DNA of 8,074 nucleotides from Streptococcus oralis (GTDB taxonomy: Bacteria; Bacillota; Bacilli; Lactobacillales; Streptococcaceae): positions 1-8,074 of the forward strand of contig CAJPKC010000044.1 in assembly GCA_905370255.1 (NCBI GenBank), in the 5' to 3' direction. Both the position numbers and the translations under genes were made by a program. The notes beneath the pieces were generated by a model. The model searched no databases, was not told the DNA's origin, and worked only from the letters and a program-made list of their open reading frames with translations. Below are positions 1 through 6,671 of the stretch, piece after piece (positions within the stretch are counted from its first letter, which is position 1; each line of letters begins with the position of its first letter).

Positions 1-97
1 AAGTGAACACTGGAATTTTTTACTACTCTCAATTCAGTTGAAAATGTACTTTATTTAAGTGAAAACTAAAAAATTTTCAAATGTACATTTTGACAAT
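1..97. other. Non-coding left end, possible element terminus
   Basis: This stretch lies beyond the operon terminator and holds no plausible gene. It contains two near-identical decamers in direct orientation (aagtgaacac at 1-10 and aagtgaaaac at 57-66, 9 of 10 matching) and the inverted repeat listed separately. It may be the left end of the mobile element, or partly flanking chromosome. Nothing in it identifies a host gene. Confidence 0.35.
41..91. repeat. Nested inverted repeat at left end
   Basis: The outer arms aaaatgtac (41-49) and gtacatttt (83-91) are perfect 9-bp inverted copies. Inside them a second perfect 6-bp pair, tgaaaa (60-65) and ttttca (74-79), closes an 8-nt A-rich loop. 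The right outer arm is also part of a 12-bp perfect palindrome, aaatgtacattt (79-90). No T-run follows on either strand, so it does not look like a terminator. It could be a recombinase binding region at the element end; this is inference. Confidence 0.4.
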
Positions 98-142
98 AAA
101 AAAACACTCTAATATCAATTTAATGAAATTTAGAGTGTTTTT
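98..142 (-). terminator. Intrinsic terminator of the operon
   Basis: A perfect 13-bp inverted repeat, aaaaacactctaa (100-112) and ttagagtgttttt (130-142), encloses a 17-nt loop. Read on the minus strand the second arm runs into a tract of seven T residues (98-104 complemented), the standard form of a Rho-independent terminator. It starts 6 nt past the stop codon of the zinc-ribbon gene. The A/T flanks on both sides mean it could also work in the plus direction. It is the only clear terminator after the five-gene set, which supports a single transcript. Confidence 0.85.
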
Positions 143-148
143 ATTTAT

Positions 149-2425
149 CTATATTTTTTCAAACTGTACAAAGTGTTCTTGCTTTCTTCTGTGGCCTTTG
201 CAAATGGAACACGACCTTTTATTGCGTTTTTTGTATGCCATTCTTTCTTTTACTTGAATTTTGTAACGGTGATTAAGATTTTCTTGACATATCCACCATA
301 CAGGCAGAATACTCAACTCTGTAATTTCAGTTGGACTTACTATCAAGGAGTTATTTAGATAATCCCACTCATTCATTAGACTTTGTTGCGTTGTTGCTAA
401 ATCGTTAAATCCTTTTAATACTTTTTGATTTCTACAGTATGGACAAGAATTTTCTCTGTAAAATTTTTCTTTAATAACTTTCTGATATTCTCCAGTACAT
501 ACAGGGCATTTCCACCATGCATTATATGTTGAATTTGCCCTTACTGAAGACATTTCTTGTTTATTTAATGATGACCATTCTTTAATTAACCAAGGATGTG
601 TTGTTTCAAGATCATTATAACCTTTTGCAGTCTTCTTAAAAGAACAATATGGACAACATTGGTCGTTTTTGTGGCGATCAGAAATTTTTGCTTTAAAACT
701 TCTGTGACATTTTCGACAAATCCAATTGGTTAAAGCATTTGAATTATAAAAGAAGGTATCAATATCACCATTCAGTTCTTTTACCCATTCATTGTTTAAG
801 TACGGTTTAACATAGCTTAGTGTTTCATTTGGTTTAGGAATTTTTTTATTACAGTAAGGACATATAGAATTGAGACTATTAGAATTATTGTTTGTAAACA
901 CACCTAGAACAATCCCTAATCTCTCCTGAAATTCTAAATCACAACAATCACAAATCCAATTAAATATTTTATTCTCGGTTTCTGACGATTTCGTCACCTC
1001 ATCAGGTTTTTCTACATTCTTGCTACTCCAAAGGTCACACAACTCAGGATAAGTATCTGCAATTGTATTATAACCTTTTAATGCTTGTTCATCATTACAA
1101 TATGGACAGCTATCTATTACTTCTTTTCTTATTGGAATTGAACAAAGGTATTCACCTTGACAAACAGAACACTTCCACCAATATTTTTTTGTTTCAATGT
1201 GGCTCAATGCTAAATGAACAGGCAATCCATTTTTATCGCTCCATTCTTCCTGTAATTTTGGGAAATTATAGAGTATATCATTGTTAAAAACAAGTGTATC
1301 CCAATCACAACGATTAGGACAAGTTTGAAAATTACTATTCTCTAAGTCGGTTCTTAAAATCATTTCAATTGGACTACAATAAAAACTGACTTTGCAGCAA
1401 GGGCATTTCCAATTTATGCATTTAGAAGACTTATACCAGTATTCAGAAATAGGTTTATCATTACTTTTATCCCAAAATTTCTCTAAATAAGGATGAGTTT
1501 CTTGTAAAGTATTATATCCTTTTAACATCAATTTATTATCACAATAAGGGCAGCCTTCAAGATGCCTTTTGACAACACTACATTCATATTGACCATGACA
1601 TTTAAAACACTGCCATCTTACTAAGATGTCGGATAAACTATCAATCATATTACTTTTTACATGAGTTGGAATAAATTGCTTAAAAAGATTTCTATCTGTA
1701 TGTAATAGGGGGTTGGCTTTCACTTTAAATGGGGTATCGAATGTAGCTTTACAGTTAGTACAATAGAAACTATATCTTTTGATTCTTGAAATTAGCTGAT
1801 CAATAGACAACTTAAAGATATGGTCACATTTGTCGCATTTCCAATTTCTAGGGATTGTAACATTGTCACTTAACTTCAAATCATTAAACTCTACATCGTT
1901 TTGCTCCCCTGGAAGATAAATTTTCCAAAGATTAGGGTATGCTTTAGTGTAAGGTACAAAATGTGTACTTTCATTACATCCGACATGAACAAGCTCTTGA
2001 TTATGTTTATTGATTAATTTAGAAGTGTTTGCTACATCTTTCCAACCAACATGACAGGTAGGACATTTGAAGTGAAATAACCTCTTTGAAGAAAAAGATA
2101 AATTATCAATCTCTTCCTGAATGGTTTCTATATTTTCATAATGAAAGTTTATGTACCTTAGAAAGTTAGGAATCCTTGCAGATATAGAGTTTTTCCCTTT
2201 TATGAACACTTTTCCAAGCTCACATACAGGACAGATTTTTGAATGATTTTGAATATTCTTATAAGATTTTGATGTACTTGCTTTCCATTCATAAGAACAG
2301 GTAGGACATTTCCAGTTAATGTGTTTTTTACTGGTAATTGTTATTTTTTCTACATCTATTTTGATATTCTTGTCAAAGTCCCAATAGTTCAATAAGGCTG
2401 GAAAATCAGTGATTAAGTCTGACAT
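149..2425 (-). CDS. Tandem zinc-ribbon (DUF4379-like) repeat protein
   Basis: This 758-aa protein consists almost wholly of about ten modules of roughly 50-90 residues. A typical module has a P-x-L...E-W helix, a variable stretch, W-W/N-W-x-C-x-x-C, and then C-P-x-C. Cys pairs are visible at 40/43 with 65/68, 197/200 with 222/225, 273/276 with 292/295, 341/344 with 369/373, 419/422 with 440/443, 492/495 with 522/525, 570/573 with 591/594 and 640/643 with 661/664. Module 2 (121/124, C150) lacks a clear second pair, and the last uses C713 and H719 with 739/742. Several modules are joined by a K-G-Y/F-N linker. This matches the treble-clef zinc-ribbon family DUF4379. No nuclease or other catalytic domain is seen, although relatives can carry one. 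The ATG follows AGGAGG (2431-2436) by 5 nt, 9 nt after the upstream stop. Nucleic-acid binding is likely; the role is unknown. Confidence 0.8.
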   Translation of the reverse strand: MSDLITDFPALLNYWDFDKNIKIDVEKITITSKKHINWKCPTCSYEWKASTSKSYKNIQNHSKICPVCELGKVFIKGKNSISARIPNFLRYINFHYENIETIQEEIDNLSFSSKRLFHFKCPTCHVGWKDVANTSKLINKHNQELVHVGCNESTHFVPYTKAYPNLWKIYLPGEQNDVEFNDLKLSDNVTIPRNWKCDKCDHIFKLSIDQLISRIKRYSFYCTNCKATFDTPFKVKANPLLHTDRNLFKQFIPTHVKSNMIDSLSDILVRWQCFKCHGQYECSVVKRHLEGCPYCDNKLMLKGYNTLQETHPYLEKFWDKSNDKPISEYWYKSSKCINWKCPCCKVSFYCSPIEMILRTDLENSNFQTCPNRCDWDTLVFNNDILYNFPKLQEEWSDKNGLPVHLALSHIETKKYWWKCSVCQGEYLCSIPIRKEVIDSCPYCNDEQALKGYNTIADTYPELCDLWSSKNVEKPDEVTKSSETENKIFNWICDCCDLEFQERLGIVLGVFTNNNSNSLNSICPYCNKKIPKPNETLSYVKPYLNNEWVKELNGDIDTFFYNSNALTNWICRKCHRSFKAKISDRHKNDQCCPYCSFKKTAKGYNDLETTHPWLIKEWSSLNKQEMSSVRANSTYNAWWKCPVCTGEYQKVIKEKFYRENSCPYCRNQKVLKGFNDLATTQQSLMNEWDYLNNSLIVSPTEITELSILPVWWICQENLNHRYKIQVKERMAYKKRNKRSCSICKGHRRKQEHFVQFEKI

Positions 2426-2434
2426 TTTCTCCTC

Positions 2435-3160
2435 CTAATACTTAGTCTTGTTATCCAGTAAGTCTTTTATTTCCAAAATCTTACTTTTGCTTGTTTGCTT
2501 TTCAGTATGAGTATGTTTTTCAAAAGATATTTTTGTGTCTGAAGTAATAACATTCTCACTAAGATACTTCTTAGTTACTAGTTGCTGATCAGATTTTAAC
2601 AAGCCCTCTTCTTTTAACAATTCATTCGCAATATCAGGATACAAACTAGTTTTAAGAAGATTCCTTAACTTTTTGTTTTCCTCTAATAATTCTTTGTTTA
2701 ACGCTGTCTGCTCCTTTATTTCAGCATTCTTTTCATTAAGTTGTGCTACCTCGTTTTTCAACTCTGAAACTCTTGTTTTGAGCTTACTGGTTTCTTCCTT
2801 ATATTCTACTGCTGCTTCAGCAACTCTTTTATAATAATTGTTAAGTTCCATCAATGCTGATTTGATTGCTTTAGGGGTTCTATTGGTCATTAAGAAACGT
2901 TCTACATCTAGAGTTTTATACGTTATAACTGTTTGATAAGTGTCGTCTTCAAATAGTTCCAATCTATCATTAAGGGCTTGTCTAAATTCTTTGTTTCTTC
3001 TAATCGTTGTGTCTGCAACCTGCGGAAATCCGTTGCTTCTAAGGTAATTTCCAAACTGTGGAATTTTGAATAGTCTAGGATTATTCGAACAATGTTCCAG
3101 TAAATAATGTTCAAATAATAATAGCAATTCTTGATTATCAATATACTTCTTTCTAGCCAT
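2435..3160 (-). CDS. Coiled-coil accessory protein of the recombinase operon
   Basis: This 241-aa protein has two parts. Residues about 30-65 look like a compact helical DNA-binding segment (F-x-x-Y-L-R-S-N-G-F, then D-T-T-I-R-R-N-K-E-F-R), though a helix-turn-helix is not certain. Residues about 105-172 form a long Lys/Glu-rich heptad region with Leu at many a/d positions, a clear coiled coil; the tail from about 190 is polar. There is no signal peptide or membrane segment. Its place directly after large recombinase genes matches TnpC of Tn554-type elements, a small coiled-coil protein affecting transposition efficiency and orientation, and GmtX-like partners of GMT islands. This is a similarity of layout; I cannot show homology. 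The ATG follows AGGAG (3168-3172) by 7 nt and overlaps the recombinase stop by 8 nt, implying coupled translation. Confidence 0.72.
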   Translation of the reverse strand: MARKKYIDNQELLLLFEHYLLEHCSNNPRLFKIPQFGNYLRSNGFPQVADTTIRRNKEFRQALNDRLELFEDDTYQTVITYKTLDVERFLMTNRTPKAIKSALMELNNYYKRVAEAAVEYKEETSKLKTRVSELKNEVAQLNEKNAEIKEQTALNKELLEENKKLRNLLKTSLYPDIANELLKEEGLLKSDQQLVTKKYLSENVITSDTKISFEKHTHTEKQTSKSKILEIKDLLDNKTKY

Positions 3161-4814
3161 TTGAGAACTCCTGTAAGGATAAATGTTTTTCAGTTAGATA
3201 TTCTTGATAAGAACGACTAACTGTTTTAAGTTTTAATAATGCCTCACCAATATCTTCTATATTCCCCTTTCCTTGTCGAACTCTTTTTATAGCTTCATCT
3301 ACAATTAAAGCTTCCTCGTCGATTGATTTCTTAAAGGAATTATCCATAGAGAAATAATCTTTTCCAGCTTTTCTGTAAAATGGACAACTAGTACAAGCAC
3401 CAAGCTCTGCATGTGAGCTAATGACTTTAAGACAGTCTGAATAATCACCTTCCGCAAATCGAGGTGAATAACATCTGCCCTTATTATCAAGAGGAACATA
3501 GTTTTTATTAATGGTGTATTTATGTTGAGTTTTACTTATAGCGTAAGACGTCTGAGAGTTTGTTAATTTACGATAAAGCTGATAGCTCCTACATTCAATA
3601 AACTGACTCAGATTTGAAAAATAATGTGAAGATGTTGTGACACTATCATGTCCAGCTAAGAGCATTGCTGTTACTGGACTAGCTCCTTCTGCTATCAGAT
3701 TGATCATTGCAATGTGTCTAGTATCTCCAATATGAATGAAATTAATCTCATGATCGTCTAATTGATTTGGGGAATTGATATGATGGACAAAATACCCATA
3801 CTGTTGAGATACAATCTCATTAAAGAAATATTTTAAAATTGTATTTAAGTTACTGTACGTCAAGAAACGGTTTTTAGTACTAGCAATACGTTTCCATTTC
3901 CGATAATGAGAGTCTGTCACAAATAGGGTATCTAACTGTGTAGATGATAAGTCTTTGGTTAGCTCTAAATAATTTAAAATCTCACTCGCAAGCTTAAATG
4001 GTACTTCGTAAGTTGTTAAATAATAATCCTCTGAAATTTTATGGGATACTCCCTTGTCTTTTCCTTTTAAGTTATTTCGTCTGAGAGTTAAGTAATATTT
4101 TCCGTCTTTTTCTGTGAGACAATTTCTCTGAGTGAGCAAAAACTCCCTTGGTCTAAGTGGTACTACTGCTGTTATTTGCCACCATAAGTAAAGAGGGTAG
4201 TAAAACAATCTTTCTTCATCTGATAATGGTTTAACCCAATAGTCGTTTAAAATATCATTAAATAAAAAATAGGATTGAAATTGGGCTAACTTTCGCTGTT
4301 TTTTAGTGTTCAGTTGATAACTAACATTTAAAAGTTCATCTAGTTGCTCAATCAGTTGGGTTAATTCGTTACTCTCTAAACATGGTAGTGTAGAAAGAAA
4401 ATCTATACATACTGAGGGGTTGGAAATCTTCATATTTGCTAATGAGAAGACTTCGTTCACTTTTAGTTCTTTGACTAATTTCTTTATATCTCTTAAAAAG
4501 GCTTGGAGAGTGATTAAAACATGATGTTCCATAGATAGCACTATAAAACTCTTTAAGTAGGTAACAAAATCATCAAAAGATAATTGAAATACTTGTTCAT
4601 AAAACCTTTTATATTGGAATTTATTCAAGTTAAAAATGAAGCTAACGTTAGAATATTCATTAGTCGTTTCCCATTTATTTTCTTCAAAATTGGTGGTTAG
4701 AATAATCCCTTTTTCAACATAGTCTTGAAAACATTCTTTTGCGCTCTCAATCATATTGTCATCAAACAGGATAATTTCATTTACTTTACGAAATAATTTT
4801 GATTGATTATTCAA
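3153..4814 (-). CDS. Tyrosine recombinase with C-terminal Cys cluster (TnpB-like)
   Basis: This 553-aa protein carries a tyrosine recombinase catalytic domain at about 200-405. Box I is L-R-P-R-E with R221 and E224; a Lys-rich turn (K250, K252) follows; G-D-T-R-H supplies R366; L-A-G-H-D supplies H389; and the likely nucleophile is Y398, nine residues after H389 as in Xer proteins. The usual first His of the H-x-x-R motif is Gly here (G363), with H361 two residues earlier. Residues 1-195 would be the core- and arm-binding part. After the catalytic domain four cysteines (C448, C461, C474, C477) suggest a zinc site, followed by a helical tail. It resembles the larger recombinases of Tn554-type transposons. 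The start is TTG, sharing 4 nt with the upstream TGA; an in-frame stop upstream leaves no better choice. Confidence 0.85.
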   Translation of the reverse strand: MNNQSKLFRKVNEIILFDDNMIESAKECFQDYVEKGIILTTNFEENKWETTNEYSNVSFIFNLNKFQYKRFYEQVFQLSFDDFVTYLKSFIVLSMEHHVLITLQAFLRDIKKLVKELKVNEVFSLANMKISNPSVCIDFLSTLPCLESNELTQLIEQLDELLNVSYQLNTKKQRKLAQFQSYFLFNDILNDYWVKPLSDEERLFYYPLYLWWQITAVVPLRPREFLLTQRNCLTEKDGKYYLTLRRNNLKGKDKGVSHKISEDYYLTTYEVPFKLASEILNYLELTKDLSSTQLDTLFVTDSHYRKWKRIASTKNRFLTYSNLNTILKYFFNEIVSQQYGYFVHHINSPNQLDDHEINFIHIGDTRHIAMINLIAEGASPVTAMLLAGHDSVTTSSHYFSNLSQFIECRSYQLYRKLTNSQTSYAISKTQHKYTINKNYVPLDNKGRCYSPRFAEGDYSDCLKVISSHAELGACTSCPFYRKAGKDYFSMDNSFKKSIDEEALIVDEAIKRVRQGKGNIEDIGEALLKLKTVSRSYQEYLTEKHLSLQEFSNG

Positions 4815-6658
4815 CTGACTAACTCCTTAATAATATCCTCATAATCAGACAATACAGCTTCGCCATACTGTTCTGATAAAGCTTGCAACATTTCTGTAAG
4901 ACATGGTTTAATCTGCTGCTCAAGAATGGCTCGAACCTTTCCTCGTTCAAGTTCATTCTTTAATTTTTGATATTGTTTATTGAGACGATTAAACTCACCA
5001 ATTAACAAAAGTAAGGTAGATTTTGTTTGTAATTCATACTGGCAACCGACACAATGTTGACGGTCATCATAGGGGCATAGTTTCCCTAGTGCAGATAAAA
5101 GACACATACTCTCTCCTTGCTTAGAAAAAGCTTCTCCGTTACCAATTCGATGACAGATCGTCAGTAATTGTTCAGGATCAACATTATTTTCAACTAGAGT
5201 TTTTAATGCTTGTTGCGAACGTGAATCAGCCCTAATACTCAATTCCAACGTTTTTTCAATTGGCGTTAAATCTAAACTTTTAATCATTTGAGTTTGTTGG
5301 CTTGGACTTAATTTTTTATACTTTCCTCTAGTTACAATGGTCAAGAGCATAGACGGAATCATGGATAATACGCCTCGTTCAAATAGCTCTTTTGCAACCA
5401 TTTCAGGTTTTAGTTGTCCGAGTTGGGCATCTTTTAGATACGTTGTTGTAGTTTGTGCAAATTCATTAAAATCCCCTTTATGGCTACGAGCTAATGCTGC
5501 TAAAAAATAACCTTTAATATTCAGTTCTGACTTTTCTTCAAGAACATCATCTGCTAACATTGCGACAGATTGTAAGTAGGACTTGTTTGCAGAACGACTA
5601 CTAAAGTTACGCTCTAAAAATAAATTTCCGATTTCCTCCCCCATATAACTAGTAATCTTTTCATAAGTTTTAATTTGTCTGATCAATGGATTTTCTGCAT
5701 TGTATGGTATTTGAAGTTGGAAATGTGCTTCACAGATAGCCAATAACGTTCCAATAAGAACCTGACAACTTTCTGGGACGTGAAACTTTAGCTGAGTAAC
5801 GTTAGAAGCGTTTTTGGTTTTATTAGGTGTTAAGTTTAAATAAGTCAATCTTGTTGTAATACTTAGTAAAGTCCTTCTAGCTTCACTACTACTCCAAGTT
5901 CCATCTACTACTGCTTCTAAAACTTCTAATGGTTCTCTTGTTAATTTAGGATGTCCTAATCTTTCTAAGTCTGTTGATCTTAGTGCGCAAATAAAATGTA
6001 ACCCTAGATACAACCATGTATCTGCATAGTTTTTTGAATTTGCTGCTTTAGACAACATATCATTTTTTATGATGTAGTCCTCGTTGAATAGGTAATACAT
6101 TAATTCAAGGTATTCATCTAATTCATACGCTCCATTTGCACTCTCAATCGTGTAACGCTTCGTCATTTCAAAACTTACTCGATAACGAGTAATGCCTTTA
6201 TTGAGTAGCCATTTGATAAATTGAATGAGGATATTGCCTTGTAATTTCGTGAGAGCTTCTGTTGCTACTTCTACTAACGTCTCTACCTCAGCATCACTAT
6301 ATAGAAACAAATCTTTTGTTAAGTAGTATGCTAAAAAATCAAGCAGATAAAAACGATTTGTTTCACTCAGCTTTTCTTCTTCAGCAAATTGTACGAATAA
6401 TTCACTTGTAGAAGGAAATTTTTTTGAAAAGATTCCTTCCATACTCTTAATTCCAGGAGGTGTTGTTAGATAGTCTTTGATGTGATTTTTAAGAACTTCA
6501 GCATCTTTTTCAGAAATAGTATAATCATCAAGATTTATAGACACACCAAACCATTCATTGTCTAGTAAGAATCCACTGACTTTCTCACGGTGTTTTATTG
6601 TAGCAGCACCTAACTCGACTAATATTCTTTCAAGATAATTTTTTAAATCTACTACCAA
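4811..6658 (-). CDS. Degenerate tyrosine-recombinase-like protein with Cys cluster
   Basis: I do not recognise this 615-aa protein as a named family. Its middle reads like a worn tyrosine recombinase: a hydrophobic helix ending A-L-R-S-T-D-L (R227) fits box I, P-N-K-T-K (279-283) followed by F-H-V-P fits the lysine hairpin, and L-A-R-S-H-K-G with T-T-T-T-Y-L (Y407) fits the final His and Tyr boxes. The H-x-x-R motif is not evident and the H393-to-Y407 spacing is longer than normal, so catalysis is doubtful. Near the C-terminus C519, C528, C536 and C539 form a probable zinc site followed by a charged helical region (about 550-585). The same arrangement occurs in the next gene. Lying between two recombinase genes, it is probably a structural or DNA-binding partner. 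The TTG start, 12 nt after the recombinase stop, is set by a strong ribosome binding site and an in-frame stop just upstream. Confidence 0.75.
   Translation of the reverse strand: MVVDLKNYLERILVELGAATIKHREKVSGFLLDNEWFGVSINLDDYTISEKDAEVLKNHIKDYLTTPPGIKSMEGIFSKKFPSTSELFVQFAEEEKLSETNRFYLLDFLAYYLTKDLFLYSDAEVETLVEVATEALTKLQGNILIQFIKWLLNKGITRYRVSFEMTKRYTIESANGAYELDEYLELMYYLFNEDYIIKNDMLSKAANSKNYADTWLYLGLHFICALRSTDLERLGHPKLTREPLEVLEAVVDGTWSSSEARRTLLSITTRLTYLNLTPNKTKNASNVTQLKFHVPESCQVLIGTLLAICEAHFQLQIPYNAENPLIRQIKTYEKITSYMGEEIGNLFLERNFSSRSANKSYLQSVAMLADDVLEEKSELNIKGYFLAALARSHKGDFNEFAQTTTTYLKDAQLGQLKPEMVAKELFERGVLSMIPSMLLTIVTRGKYKKLSPSQQTQMIKSLDLTPIEKTLELSIRADSRSQQALKTLVENNVDPEQLLTICHRIGNGEAFSKQGESMCLLSALGKLCPYDDRQHCVGCQYELQTKSTLLLLIGEFNRLNKQYQKLKNELERGKVRAILEQQIKPCLTEMLQALSEQYGEAVLSDYEDIIKELVS
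4823..4828 (-). promoter_or_regulatory. Ribosome binding site deciding a TTG start
   Basis: AAGGAG on the minus strand lies 8 nt before the TTG of the 553-aa recombinase gene and inside the end of the preceding gene. A TAA in that reading frame just upstream of it removes any earlier start, so the TTG, which overlaps the preceding TGA as TTGA, is the best choice. Confidence 0.75.
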
Positions 6659-6664
6659 TAGCTA

Positions 6665-6671
6665 CTCCTTT
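6665..6671 (-). promoter_or_regulatory. Ribosome binding site deciding a TTG start
   Basis: AAAGGAG on the minus strand lies 6 nt before the TTG of the 615-aa gene and abuts the TAA stop of the integrase gene. An in-frame TAG sits two codons upstream of the TTG, and the first internal ATG would drop about 72 residues and has no comparable site, so TTG is preferred. Confidence 0.78.

Noticed and set aside
90..115. Plus-strand TTGACA (90-95) with TAATAT (110-115) as a promoter
   Set aside because: The spacing is only 14 nt, the putative -10 lies in the terminator stem, and no plus-strand gene follows.
173..358. Plus-strand open frame inside the zinc-ribbon gene
   Set aside because: It lies antisense to a strongly motif-supported gene, has no ribosome binding site of note and encodes no recognisable domain.
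1063..1287. Plus-strand open frame of 74 codons
   Set aside because: It is antisense to the repeated zinc-ribbon modules, and its Leu/Tyr-rich translation is what the opposite strand of that AT-rich coding sequence would give.
149..2425. CRISPR-like or DNA-level tandem repeat in the zinc-ribbon gene
   Set aside because: The repetition is at protein level (Cys pairs and linkers) with variable lengths and diverged DNA; no exact direct repeats with regular spacers are seen.
2923..3141. Second minus-strand open frame inside the coiled-coil gene
   Set aside because: It lies wholly within another gene in a different frame, without its own ribosome binding site or recognisable motif.
3305..3499. 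Second minus-strand open frame inside the 553-aa recombinase gene
   Set aside because: It overlaps the conserved cysteine cluster of the recombinase in another frame, so it is a shadow of that gene.
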